A program made the position numbers and the translations under genes. Under the pieces are notes generated by a model. It was not told where the DNA came from. It searched no databases and worked only from the letters and a program-made list of their open reading frames with translations. This document shows, one piece after another, positions 1 to 7,791 of a stretch of DNA of 42,776 bases; position 1 is the stretch's first letter; each line of letters opens with the position of its first letter. The DNA is from a virus: IMG/VR virus record IMGVR_UViG_3300031963_000315, positions 1-42,776 of that record. The stretch is one strand, 5' to 3'.

Positions 1-10
1 CATCATCAAG

Positions 11-241
11 ATGATGGGTCAGGAACCGCCTGCTATCTGGATGCTGGCGATCGGGGCGGGACTGTTCCAGCTTTCAATGTTCATGGTCCGGGGCGGCTTG
101 TACGCTGCCAGCCGGGAAATCCGCGAGCTGATCGATGCACGGCAGGAACGGCTTGATCAGGCTGCGGCGTATGCGCGTGAGCAGCTTAATGCAAAGCGCC
201 GCGAACAGTATGCCGAGCGCAATGTCGTGAACATGCGCTGA
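11..241 (+). CDS. Small membrane protein with C-terminal coil, possibly 5'-truncated
   Basis: This 76-residue protein has one hydrophobic segment at about residues 8-26 and then a charged helical stretch rich in Arg, Glu, Gln and Ala up to the end. I recognise no family. The reading frame is open back to the window edge (Ile-Ile-Lys precede the first Met), so the true start may lie outside the window. It is transcribed toward the leftward late operon and ends 6 bases before a strong terminator that separates the two. If the genome is circular it would follow the integrase end of the rightward arm, but this cannot be shown here. Function unknown. Confidence 0.55.
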   Translation: MMGQEPPAIWMLAIGAGLFQLSMFMVRGGLYAASREIRELIDARQERLDQAAAYAREQLNAKRREQYAERNVVNMR

Positions 242-246
242 AACGC

Positions 247-295
247 AAAAAGCCCCGCCCACGCGACCAGAAGGTCAATGCGGGCGGGGCTTCGC
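247..295. terminator. Bidirectional intrinsic terminator
   Basis: A perfect 10-bp stem is formed by AGCCCCGCCC (251-260) and GGGCGGGGCT (282-291). A smaller inner stem GACC/GGTC (265-268 and 273-276) sits in the loop. On the minus strand the stem is followed by a run of five T (247-251), the classic form for ending the leftward late operon whose last gene stops at 375. On the plus strand only a weak TTCGCTTT follows, so termination of the 11-241 gene may be less efficient. Confidence 0.85.
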
Positions 296-374
296 TTTCC
301 ACCCCGCTTTGGGCTGGGGGGCTGATGGGTGGGGCGGTCAGCGTTCGGATTGTGCTGGGGGAATGTGGCGAAGT

Positions 375-752
375 TCAGAACAGCTCGTAAGCCTTCGCGC
401 ACTTGAGCAGCACCGTGTCGTTTAGCCTTGGCACGTCGCTTCCGGGGTCTTGCTCCAGCATCAGCGAGCTGTCAGCCGAACAGGTCGTGCGGCCAATGTC
501 TGCCAGGATCATCTGTCGCCGCTCCCCGACATAGATCAGGAGCGCAACGACAGTGACGGCCAGCACGGACAGGTAAGGCCCGGCCCTGACAAGCCATGCC
601 ACGGGGGTTGGCACTTCTATGCCTTCGGGGGGCTTAGGGGCTGTTCGGGCGAGGAACTTGGAGCGCAGCGGATGGTCAATCACTTCCCCATGCCGGGCGC
701 TGTGTTCCGCTCCGGCAGAGGCTAGGATTTCGTCGGCTAGGTCGCGGCTCAT
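375..752 (-). CDS. Single-pass membrane protein at the end of the late operon
   Basis: The product has 125 residues, with a charged N-terminal half and one strong membrane segment (about residues 52-77, rich in Leu, Val and Ala). A C-terminal domain of about 45 residues with two Cys follows. The start at 752 is chosen because its ATG overlaps the stop of the Rz1-like gene by four bases; a longer version of the frame would run far into Rz1. It is the last gene before the terminator, next to endolysin and spanins. It could be a lysis accessory protein or holin regulator, but no family is recognised. Confidence 0.6.
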   Translation of the reverse strand: MSRDLADEILASAGAEHSARHGEVIDHPLRSKFLARTAPKPPEGIEVPTPVAWLVRAGPYLSVLAVTVVALLIYVGERRQMILADIGRTTCSADSSLMLEQDPGSDVPRLNDTVLLKCAKAYELF

Positions 753-997
753 TTTGGGGCACACAGGGCGGCAAGGTCGCGGTTGTGGTAATAAATCCGC
801 ATGGCAGTCGCTACAGTATCGCAACTGTTCGTGGCGTCATCCAGATCCCCCGCTTCGCACAGGTGATACTCAATCGGTTTCAGGACGGTGCAAGCGGCCT
901 CGGTTGTGCGGACTGGCTTCGGCGAGCTTGCGCAACTGCTCAGAGTTGAGGCGCTCAACAGCAGCACGGTCGTCCTCAACACGCTGGATAGCTTCAT
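749..997 (-). CDS. Rz1-like outer-membrane spanin lipoprotein
   Basis: The product has 82 residues: a basic N-terminus, a hydrophobic signal segment, then a lipobox Leu-Ser-Ser-Cys at about residues 18-21. The mature part is short and contains several Cys. The gene starts inside the preceding membrane/coiled-coil gene in another frame, with 128 bases shared, and extends 121 bases past its end. That overlapping architecture with a lipoprotein product is the hallmark of Rz/Rz1 spanin pairs, which fuse inner and outer membranes at the final lysis step. Unlike lambda Rz1 it is not proline-rich, so the call rests on lipobox plus architecture. Confidence 0.72.
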   Translation of the reverse strand: MKLSSVLRTTVLLLSASTLSSCASSPKPVRTTEAACTVLKPIEYHLCEAGDLDDATNSCDTVATAMRIYYHNRDLAALCAPK

Positions 998-1184
998 CGG
1001 TCTTCTCCTGTATCTGTTCGGTGACTTGTTCAACGGCTTCCTCGGCAGCGTCCTCGCGCTCGCGGCGTATCTTGCGGGCGAGCCATAGGCGAAACGCGAT
1101 GTAGAGCGCGACGACAAACGCCACGGCTTGCGCTGCTGGATTCGAGCGGAACCACAGCCAAATGGAATATCCTATCGGTGCCAT
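870..1184 (-). CDS. Rz-like inner-membrane spanin
   Basis: The 104-residue product has an N-terminal membrane segment at about residues 15-36. A long charged helix rich in Glu, Arg and Gln (about 37-92) follows and is expected to form a periplasmic coiled coil. This is the i-spanin layout. Its start overlaps the endolysin stop by one base (TGATG), and the Rz1-like lipoprotein gene begins inside it in another frame. Together they form the predicted two-component spanin complex of a phage with a Gram-negative host. The assignment is by topology and gene arrangement, since these proteins share little sequence. Confidence 0.72.
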   Translation of the reverse strand: MAPIGYSIWLWFRSNPAAQAVAFVVALYIAFRLWLARKIRREREDAAEEAVEQVTEQIQEKTDEAIQRVEDDRAAVERLNSEQLRKLAEASPHNRGRLHRPETD

Positions 1185-2293
1185 CAGTATTTCGGGTCCT
1201 GTGTTTCAAGGCGGCGGTGATACGCTTCGTTGCGTCCGCTCCACCACCAGTAAGCGCCCATGCCAGCAAGGCAGATGAACCCGAACAGCGCGACACGGAT
1301 CATGGTATCAGTGCCAATGTTCTCAAGGCTGCGCCCGATGATTTCGATTTGCGTTGCAAGGCCCGCGAGGACTGTGCCGATGGTGCTGATGGCGACGGTT
1401 TCGCGTCCACGGGATGCGCGGTTAACGGCCTTGCCAGTGCGGGAATCTTCAATCTTCTTGGGCGGCAGCGACGGGTCAACGGCGGGTTTCAGTTCCGGCA
1501 GGGGTTCGGCTTTGACTTCCACAACAGGCGCGGGGGCTTTCGGCGGGTCAGGCTGTTGCGGGATGGGTGGCATAGCGGGCAGCAGCGGATACTTGCGGGC
1601 AACGGCGAGCGTAGACGTGAACGGGGTCTGCTCAATAATCACGTCCTGCCAGCGGTTCTTGGCGGCGTTCCATTCCAGCCGTGTGCGGATCGATAGCGCG
1701 CCGGGCTTGGTGGCCTCGCTGTGGTCATAGCCAAGCAGGAGGCAGCCCTGTGCGTGGCCACGGCGCAGCAATCCCGTCAGCCTGCGGAAATACTGGCAGG
1801 GCTGGCCATCGGGGCCAATCCAGCGGTTCGTGTTGCCGATCCGCTGATAGGGCGCTTCGATCCGATAACCGTTCCTGATCTCGCGCGGCGAAGGCCCCGA
1901 GCTTGTCGCGCCGGTCCACATGGCGAACGCAGCGGCGGCGTTTTCAAACCGGCCCGCGTTCAGTTCCCTGACGACGCTGGACCCAGCCGCAGCCGAGCCC
2001 CCTGCATTGTAAGCAAACGAGGCCAGCGCATCGACTTCATGCTGGCGCAGCGGTACTCTTACGGCACGCAACACAGGCGCCAGTTCGACCCCCAGCGCGT
2101 GCGCCCTAAGCTGCTTGGCATATTCCAGCGTACACGTCTCGCCCGCCTCTACGGGCCGCCCGTCCAGATGGTAGGTAGATCCCCATCCCAGCTCGTACTT
2201 GCCGCCCTCGCACAGCTCTGCAACGAGGCGGGGTTTTGAGCCTTCGAACTCCGTGACAAGGTCAACGGCCCTAGTGCTTACGGTATAGGTCAT
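1184..2293 (-). CDS. Endolysin, GH24 lysozyme-like, with C-terminal membrane anchor
   Basis: The first about 150 residues look like a phage GH24 muramidase, which cuts the MurNAc-GlcNAc bond of peptidoglycan. Features are the Glu of Phe-Glu-Gly (E17, expected catalytic acid), the Gly-Trp-Gly turn near residue 37, and a downstream Ala-Phe-Ala-Tyr-Asn-Ala-Gly stretch. The Thr normally placed just before that turn appears to be Glu34, so the classic Glu/Asp/Thr triad is not fully visible. A middle domain of about 80 residues is unknown, then comes a Pro-rich linker (about 240-275). The C-terminus has a weakly hydrophobic segment (about 298-320) and a clear membrane segment (331-351). At 369 residues it is about twice the usual length. 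It precedes the spanins and overlaps the Hsp70 gene by four bases. Confidence 0.8.
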   Translation of the reverse strand: MTYTVSTRAVDLVTEFEGSKPRLVAELCEGGKYELGWGSTYHLDGRPVEAGETCTLEYAKQLRAHALGVELAPVLRAVRVPLRQHEVDALASFAYNAGGSAAAGSSVVRELNAGRFENAAAAFAMWTGATSSGPSPREIRNGYRIEAPYQRIGNTNRWIGPDGQPCQYFRRLTGLLRRGHAQGCLLLGYDHSEATKPGALSIRTRLEWNAAKNRWQDVIIEQTPFTSTLAVARKYPLLPAMPPIPQQPDPPKAPAPVVEVKAEPLPELKPAVDPSLPPKKIEDSRTGKAVNRASRGRETVAISTIGTVLAGLATQIEIIGRSLENIGTDTMIRVALFGFICLAGMGAYWWWSGRNEAYHRRLETQDPKY

Positions 2294-3762
2294 GCTGCTT
2301 TGTCCTTCAGCCCAATGATAACTTCATCGCCCGCCATCACGGACAGTTGCCCGCCTGCGTCCACGTCCAGCGTCACAGTGACGGTCAGTTCGCCCGCTGG
2401 CAGGGCTTCCGCGCCGATCTGGTAGAACACCAGCCGCTCGTTATCCTCTGCCGCCACAGCCTCGCCCTGCGTGATTTCAAGGCCAAGGATGGCCTGCCCG
2501 TCCTTGACGGTGCAAAGCTCAGCGGTCTTGCGAACCGGGTATTTCTCCCCGCGCTTGATGACCGGCACGAACTCGCCGCCGAACCGGGTGATGCCGATCG
2601 ATGCGGGCGCAATGCGTTCCAGCACGGACTTGGCCTTGCGGCCTTCGATCTCTGCCGCCTGGATTGCAGCGCCAAGCGCAACGGCATGTTCCGGCCTCGG
2701 TCCCGTCACCAGCTTGTCCGGCCCGAAGAACCGCGACAGCACGGAATGAATGAGCGGCATTCTTGACTGGCCACCGACGAGAAGGACGTGTTCGATTTCC
2801 TTCTTGGAAAGGTCCGCCTGCTTCAGCGCTTCGGTGAGGCACGTAACGGTGCTGGCAACGAGGTCTTTCGTCATGGCCTCCAGCTCGGAGCGCTTTAACT
2901 TTTGTTTCAGCGTGAGCAGGCCCTTGTCATCGGTCAGCACGAGTTGCGGCAGGTGAATGATTGTTTCGGTCACGTCCGAAAGGCGCCGCTTGGCTTCCTC
3001 GGCTTCCTTGACCAGCCGGACCATGCAATGCGGCTTGCCGCGAAGGTCAATGCCATGCTCGGCAAAGAACTTGTCCGCGCAGTCTTCCACGATCCGCGCA
3101 TCGAAGTCCGCGCCGCCAAGGAACCCGATGCCGTTCATGCCAGCCGGGCTTGTGACGCCGTTCTTCATGTGCAGGACGGTCACGTCGAACGTGCCGCCGC
3201 CAAGGTCGTAAATCACCACGCGGGTAAACTTGTCGTCCAGCGCGGTCACGCCGTAAGCCACAGCCGCCGCGTAGGGCTCTTCAAACAGTTCGACACGCTC
3301 AAGGCCCACGAGGCGCGCAGCTTCCCGCACAGCGTCTTTCTGGGCCTGCGTGCAGTCAACTGGCACCGCAATCACCGCGCCGCTTGGCTTGACCTTCAGA
3401 TGGCTTTCAGCGGCAATGAGCAGCGATTTCAGGATTTCCGCCACCAGCGTAGGGCCGGAGATCAACCCATCCCGCCCGCGCCACCAGACCTTGCCGTCAG
3501 GGCCTTCCGCAAGCTGGAAGTGCGAGTGCTCCTGTTCGTCAAACTCGCGGCCTAGGTATCGCTTGATATTGCGGAACGTGAAGTCAGGGTTTTCATCCGT
3601 CTGCGTCAGGGCATAGCGGCCTGTGACGAACCCCTTATCCGTTTGCGCGACGACCGAAGGCAGCGTGTCTTGCTGGCCTGCGATTTCGATCATGGTTGTC
3701 CCGCGCGGGGTCCAGACCGCCACGCCGCTGTTCGTCGTGCCGAAGTCGATACCGATCATCAT
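2290..3762 (-). CDS. Phage-encoded Hsp70 (DnaK-like) chaperone lacking the lid
   Basis: The 490-residue product carries a complete Hsp70 nucleotide-binding domain: phosphate-1 motif DFGTTNS (6-12), phosphate-2 YDLGGGTFDV (185-194), LGGADFD (215-221), adenosine motif LLVGGQSRMPLI (327-338) and EHAVALGAAIQA (358-369). Residues about 385-475 align with the beta substrate-binding domain, including SIGI (388-391) and LDVDAGGQLSV (465-475). The alpha-helical lid of DnaK (about 640 residues) is absent, and the hydrophobic interdomain linker reads SVLERI instead of DVLLLD. Two adjacent ATGs (3762, 3759) overlap the upstream stop. It lies in the late operon between a membrane-protein pair and the endolysin. 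The ATPase family is certain; the client and role are unknown. No DnaJ or GrpE gene is visible, so host co-chaperones or the neighbouring proteins may serve. Confidence 0.95.
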   Translation of the reverse strand: MMIGIDFGTTNSGVAVWTPRGTTMIEIAGQQDTLPSVVAQTDKGFVTGRYALTQTDENPDFTFRNIKRYLGREFDEQEHSHFQLAEGPDGKVWWRGRDGLISGPTLVAEILKSLLIAAESHLKVKPSGAVIAVPVDCTQAQKDAVREAARLVGLERVELFEEPYAAAVAYGVTALDDKFTRVVIYDLGGGTFDVTVLHMKNGVTSPAGMNGIGFLGGADFDARIVEDCADKFFAEHGIDLRGKPHCMVRLVKEAEEAKRRLSDVTETIIHLPQLVLTDDKGLLTLKQKLKRSELEAMTKDLVASTVTCLTEALKQADLSKKEIEHVLLVGGQSRMPLIHSVLSRFFGPDKLVTGPRPEHAVALGAAIQAAEIEGRKAKSVLERIAPASIGITRFGGEFVPVIKRGEKYPVRKTAELCTVKDGQAILGLEITQGEAVAAEDNERLVFYQIGAEALPAGELTVTVTLDVDAGGQLSVMAGDEVIIGLKDKAA

Positions 3763-4796
3763 GCGGCAGCCCCCTCACCGACTGCAATGCGGTTATCCAT
3801 GCCGCGCATCTTGCGGTTCATGTTTGCCGCCTGCGCGCCCTTGCGGCCGATTTCGGAGCGGGTCAGCTTCGTGTCTTCGGTCTCGTCGTTGACGGGCTCG
3901 GGGATGGCCTCAACCGGCTGCGGCTTGGCCTTCTGCGTCGCCACGATGATCTGCATCCCGTAAGCGATGGTGAAACACGCCATCATCAGGATTTCACCAA
4001 ACCCGAAGAACAGCGTCAGGAACGCAAACCCGAGCCCGAACTGAAGCGTCTCGGTCGGCTGCTTTGCCGGGTCCCACGTCCAGCTCATGACGCGGGCCAT
4101 GAACGTGAACAGCGGGTTGAAGCTGTCCACCTTGGTTTTCGCCTCGGTCGCCTCAACTACCGTTGCGCCGGCAGCGGTCGTCAATGCCGTGATCTGGTCT
4201 TCCAGCGGGCGGATACGCTCGCGGGCTTCGTTCTCGGCTGCGATCTGGTCAGCGCGGTAAGCGTCGGCCAGTTCGTCATTGTTCAGGCCGTCATTGACAA
4301 TGCCGTTAATGCTGTCTTGCAGGCGAGTGACTTGCCCGTCACGGTCTGCCCTGATACCGTCGATTTGGCTTTGCAGGATGGCGATTTGCGCCGCGCTCGT
4401 GTCCGTCGTTGCCGTCTCAATCTGCCCGATAGCAGCGGCGCGGCCATACTGGCCTTCCATGATCTTGGCGGAAATCCCCAGCGCATGGAGGAACAGCAGC
4501 ACAGCCGCAATCCCGCCCATCCAAAGCAGCATATTGCGGAACCGGGGCATGGCGTGAACGTGGCAGTACATGGCTGCCATGCCGACGATGACGCTGAACG
4601 CCCGCACAGCCCACGCAAGGTGCTGCGTGACATGCTCTGGCACTACCCCGCCCGCGAGGGGCCGGGAGAACTCAGCGTCAATCTGGAGGAACGCCAGGAC
4701 AAGCCCGAAGCCCAGCAGGTAGAACGCGGCGACCATCCAAAAGGTAGCGACCTGCGCGGGCAATTGCTCGCGGCAGTATTTCCAGAATGTGTTCAT
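3759..4796 (-). CDS. Multi-pass membrane protein with coiled-coil loop, coupled to Hsp70
   Basis: This 345-residue protein has hydrophobic segments at about 17-39, 62-80, 88-108 and 252-286. A long, probably coiled-coil region (about 120-225) lies between the third and fourth. The C-terminal tail (about 290-345) is soluble, Pro- and Glu-rich, then basic (SEIGRKGAQAANMNRKMR). The gene stop overlaps the Hsp70 start, so the two are probably translated together, and an interaction between the tail and the Hsp70 is a reasonable inference. No known family is recognised. It might be a holin-like, superinfection-exclusion or assembly membrane protein. Confidence 0.75.
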   Translation of the reverse strand: MNTFWKYCREQLPAQVATFWMVAAFYLLGFGLVLAFLQIDAEFSRPLAGGVVPEHVTQHLAWAVRAFSVIVGMAAMYCHVHAMPRFRNMLLWMGGIAAVLLFLHALGISAKIMEGQYGRAAAIGQIETATTDTSAAQIAILQSQIDGIRADRDGQVTRLQDSINGIVNDGLNNDELADAYRADQIAAENEARERIRPLEDQITALTTAAGATVVEATEAKTKVDSFNPLFTFMARVMSWTWDPAKQPTETLQFGLGFAFLTLFFGFGEILMMACFTIAYGMQIIVATQKAKPQPVEAIPEPVNDETEDTKLTRSEIGRKGAQAANMNRKMRGMDNRIAVGEGAAA

Positions 4797-4806
4797 TGTC
4801 AGCCCC

Positions 4807-5187
4807 TTAGCCGCCTACCCAGCCCATCGCGCGCAGCATTGTGTAACCGATGGTCACAAGCGCCGCTGTGCCCGCACTGATGAAGGTGATCCGCACACGG
4901 TTCTCGATTTCAGTGTCCCGCTTCTCGCGGTCAGCGTGTTTCTTGTCGATCTCGGCAGTGATGCGCTTTTCCATCTCCGCAATTTCAGCGCGGCGTTCGG
5001 TGCGCTGGTTTTCAGCGAGGTCGCTCATTGCGGACTTAATGTCGCTGCGCCACTCTTGCCGGCTCACGTTGACCACCTCATTCATCCGCTCGTGACTGAC
5101 GAGGCCGTCCACCTTGGCTTCTATCCGCGACTGCCCCGCGATCAGCTCCATCAGGACGCCTGACAAGTCCTTGCCCAGCCCGTCCAT
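4807..5187 (-). CDS. Coiled-coil protein with C-terminal membrane anchor
   Basis: The 126-residue product is a highly charged helix from about residue 40 to 98 (repeated Glu, Lys, Arg with heptad-like spacing), followed by a membrane segment at about 99-120. The N-terminal 35 residues resemble the short helix that starts many phage coiled-coil proteins. It sits between the multi-pass membrane gene and an unknown 178-residue gene, with gaps of 10 and 2 bases. Topology suggests a tail-anchored protein with its coil in the cytoplasm. A role as partner of the neighbouring membrane protein or in lysis timing is possible but unproven. Confidence 0.7.
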   Translation of the reverse strand: MDGLGKDLSGVLMELIAGQSRIEAKVDGLVSHERMNEVVNVSRQEWRSDIKSAMSDLAENQRTERRAEIAEMEKRITAEIDKKHADREKRDTEIENRVRITFISAGTAALVTIGYTMLRAMGWVGG

Positions 5188-5189
5188 GC

Positions 5190-5726
5190 TTAACCACCGA
5201 GGCGAAGGTTGGTTGTCAGCTCACTGAGCCGCGTCTGCTCTGCGTCTTCCAGAATGCGGACGTAAGAATAGTTTGTCAGCTTCTCAAATTGGAGTTGCAG
5301 GCGGGCAACGGTGTCAGCGCGTTCCTCGCCGTCCAGCGCCTCGCGGGCAATGAAGTCATCGTGAAAGTTCATTTCAGCCTCGGGCGGTTTGAGGAAAGCG
5401 GGGATTTCTATCACCTCCGGCGCCTTCGCCAGCGCTTCGGCAAGCTGGGCCTTGAGCCCGGCAATGATGGCGTCATAGTCCGTTGCCGGAGGGGTTGGCT
5501 TGGCTGCCAGAGACGCGGTGAGCGGCTGGGGCGGGACGGGTTGAACAGCCTGCACGGTCATGCCTCGCACCTTCTCGGCCAAGTCCTGCGCCAGTGAGAC
5601 GCCGTTTTCCCGGCCCCCGGCATGGTTTCCGATCCACACTTCCCAGAACTTGCCGTTGAACTCGGCGCCTGTGTCATATCCTCCCCGCTTGAACGGGCGA
5701 AGGATGGCGTCAATTTGCTCTCGCAC
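5190..5726 (-). CDS. Hypothetical late protein, GTG start
   Basis: I place the start at GTG 5726 because an excellent Shine-Dalgarno sequence GGAGG lies six bases upstream. The longer ATG forms would overlap the upstream zinc-finger gene far more. The resulting 178-residue protein has an N-terminal domain of about 55 residues (with NGKFWEVWIGN), a Pro/Ala-rich linker (about 60-85), and a C-terminal helical half rich in Glu and Leu. It follows the tail fibre gene and precedes the coiled-coil/membrane/Hsp70 block. No family is recognised; it could be a tail-fibre accessory or part of the chaperone block. Confidence 0.65.
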   Translation of the reverse strand: MREQIDAILRPFKRGGYDTGAEFNGKFWEVWIGNHAGGRENGVSLAQDLAEKVRGMTVQAVQPVPPQPLTASLAAKPTPPATDYDAIIAGLKAQLAEALAKAPEVIEIPAFLKPPEAEMNFHDDFIAREALDGEERADTVARLQLQFEKLTNYSYVRILEDAEQTRLSELTTNLRLGG

Positions 5727-5907
5727 GGGAAACCTCCACAGGGCATTCGGGACAGACATGGATGATCGGGAACGCATTCTTTCGCACGGCCCAAGCCCGG
5801 CGCTTGATGACTTCCCAAGCCTGCGAATGGGTGTGCGCGTGGAACGTCTCAAACGCTCCGCACACGTCGCACTTGCAGGTGAACTCTCCGGCGCGCTTCG
5901 TCATCAT
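5710..5907 (-). CDS. Small zinc-ribbon-like protein
   Basis: The product has 65 residues with Cys-x-Cys-x2-Cys near residues 11-16 and a Cys-x2-Cys (CPEC) near residues 52-55. This arrangement would bind one zinc ion. Between them lie a His-rich turn and an amphipathic helix. Two adjacent ATGs (5907, 5904) overlap the tail fibre stop. Such small zinc ribbons are common in phages and may bind nucleic acid or protein. No specific role can be assigned. Confidence 0.6.
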   Translation of the reverse strand: MMTKRAGEFTCKCDVCGAFETFHAHTHSQAWEVIKRRAWAVRKNAFPIIHVCPECPVEVSRARAN

Positions 5908-7733
5908 GCCGTTGTTCCGTTCAGGATCAGGCCCATTGTCGTCAGTTCGGCCAGCAGGCTTGCAAGCGCCGCATTGCCGCCGCGCGATCCGGTGATGGTT
6001 GGCCGGGCAACCGGCGTGGTGTTGTAAAAGCCCAGCGTGTTCACACCGACACCGATGACCCTGTTTCCAGAGCTGCCCCGAATATCAATCAGGCCCGTTC
6101 CCTTCGGAGCAAGCTGGACCGTGATGTTTGTATCAGAGCCTTGCGTCTCGATCCGCAGGGGTTGGCCGGTCGTGTTCGCAATGACACGCAGGTAATTGGC
6201 CAGCGTGCCCGCTGCGCCTTCAACCTGCATACCGATTTCGCCCTGGAACGTGTGGCGGATCGCATCGTTTGTGAACTCAAGCCCCACACGGTTCGCCGTC
6301 GCGCTGACTGACGAGAAGATCGTAGCGGCCTGTCCGTCTGACGCCTGCCACTCAAAAACGTGGCCCTTGGCCATGCTGATGGCAACGCCGGTGCCCGTGA
6401 CGCCATCGGTGCCTTCAATGGCTGTGGCGCCGATCACGATACCCTTGTTGAAAGTCTCTGCGTTGCGAGCAATCAGGATGGCGCAAGTGCTGGGGTGTGT
6501 CGGAGCACCGAGCGCCGAATCTCCCCCGCCCGCGAAATAGAAGCCAATGGTCGAGCCGCCCGGAAACACCGAATACGGAGTGTTGACCACATCCGTGCTG
6601 CCCCGGTTCTTGACCGCGATTTCAGCCGCATAAACCGTGCTGCCATCTGGCCCGCGAATGCCTTCAAAGTATCCGGCCCACGTGCCTGTCCCATCTACCA
6701 CGTCCGAGAAGCCAACGAACGAGGCGCCGATTGGAACGAGGTAGGTGTAGTCAAGCCACGTCAGCGTGGCCGTTCCATCCACAACGCTGCCGCTGGTATG
6801 CGTCGGGGCAACCGTGCTGGTCGTGCCCGCCACCGTGACGGTGTAGAGCCTTCCGGCATATCCAACGATGGCGTTCAGAGAATAGGCCGTGGAAGCCTGC
6901 CAGACCACCGCGCCGTTGATCGTATAGCGATCCGATGCTCGGGACGCGCCCAGCACACCGATTGCCCCGCGATCCGACACAGCCACGATATGTGACGCGC
7001 GTTCATGGTAGAACCCGGCGCCAGCATCCTGAAGCCATGTATCGCCATCAGTCGCTTGGGAACTGCCCGCAAAATCCTGCGCCGCCTTGGAAATCAGCAA
7101 GCGTTGCGGAACGCGGAAGATCGAAGGGTCATCATCCTTGTCCGTCAGGAACCCGCGCACCGCAGACGCGGCAAAGTTGGCGGGAGTCGTGAACGTTGCA
7201 AACGGAGAGGGGTAAAAGTCGCCCGTGACCTTTGCACTTAGCGTGTAGGAGCCGGGCGGGATGACAACATCCCCAGCCGCCGCCGCTGATGTGAACGCTG
7301 TAGCGTTTGAGCCATAGTCCAGCACGTTTTGAACGCCAAACAATGCGCCGCTGAACACAAGCTCGCCAGTATCAACGCCCGTGCCTCGGGTTATCTTCCG
7401 GTTTTCAAGGCCAAGCCCGGCAAGCGCTGTCAGGGTAGCGTCTACGGGCTGGGAGCCGGTTGCGGAGGGGCTTTCGGAAAAGCTGCGATACGTGATCGCA
7501 TCGTTGGCAGACTTGATCTCAACGTCATAGTTGACCGTTGGGCTGAGGTACGTATTGAACCAGCCAGCCGCGTCTGCCACAACGGGGTTGGCCGCCGGAA
7601 CGGTCAGCGCGCTGTCCGTGTACGTCGTGGCGTTTGTGTTGGTGCCCTTGATCTTGAAATAGATCTTGGCGCCGGACACAGGCGTGCCAGACGAGTTCTC
7701 AACCTGATCACCAAACGGAATCCCGCTTGCCAT
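5904..7733 (-). CDS. Tail fibre or tailspike protein
   Basis: The 609-residue product begins with a short domain (about 1-100) resembling the particle-binding N-terminus of podovirus tailspikes: VSGAKIYFKIKGTNT, then a Thr/Ala segment ending in VVADAAGWF. The rest is rich in Gly, Ala, Thr and Asn with beta-strand character, as expected for a trimeric receptor-binding fibre. The last 45 residues contain a helical stretch that may trimerise. A strong AGGAGG ribosome site precedes the start. It follows the gp10-like gene and a small Ig-like protein, the expected tail position. The receptor is unknown and no lyase or esterase motif is evident. Confidence 0.82.
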   Translation of the reverse strand: MASGIPFGDQVENSSGTPVSGAKIYFKIKGTNTNATTYTDSALTVPAANPVVADAAGWFNTYLSPTVNYDVEIKSANDAITYRSFSESPSATGSQPVDATLTALAGLGLENRKITRGTGVDTGELVFSGALFGVQNVLDYGSNATAFTSAAAAGDVVIPPGSYTLSAKVTGDFYPSPFATFTTPANFAASAVRGFLTDKDDDPSIFRVPQRLLISKAAQDFAGSSQATDGDTWLQDAGAGFYHERASHIVAVSDRGAIGVLGASRASDRYTINGAVVWQASTAYSLNAIVGYAGRLYTVTVAGTTSTVAPTHTSGSVVDGTATLTWLDYTYLVPIGASFVGFSDVVDGTGTWAGYFEGIRGPDGSTVYAAEIAVKNRGSTDVVNTPYSVFPGGSTIGFYFAGGGDSALGAPTHPSTCAILIARNAETFNKGIVIGATAIEGTDGVTGTGVAISMAKGHVFEWQASDGQAATIFSSVSATANRVGLEFTNDAIRHTFQGEIGMQVEGAAGTLANYLRVIANTTGQPLRIETQGSDTNITVQLAPKGTGLIDIRGSSGNRVIGVGVNTLGFYNTTPVARPTITGSRGGNAALASLLAELTTMGLILNGTTA

Positions 7734-7791
7734 AGGCAGCCTCCTTGCGGTTCAATTTTCGGGGAAAGTGGGGCGCGCTATTGCGCGAGGG

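Noticed and set aside
292-374. A second hairpin between terminator and the last late gene (CCACCCCGC against GGGTGGGGCGG)
   Set aside because: Pairing is imperfect with bulges and no T-run follows; the G-rich tract alone explains the impression.
3696-4880. A 394-codon plus-strand frame opposite the membrane protein gene
   Set aside because: Shadow frame; the opposite strand encodes clear membrane segments and is coupled to its neighbours.
5904-7733. Tail fibre as target of a diversity-generating retroelement
   Set aside because: No reverse transcriptase gene, no template repeat and no accessory variability gene are visible in the window.
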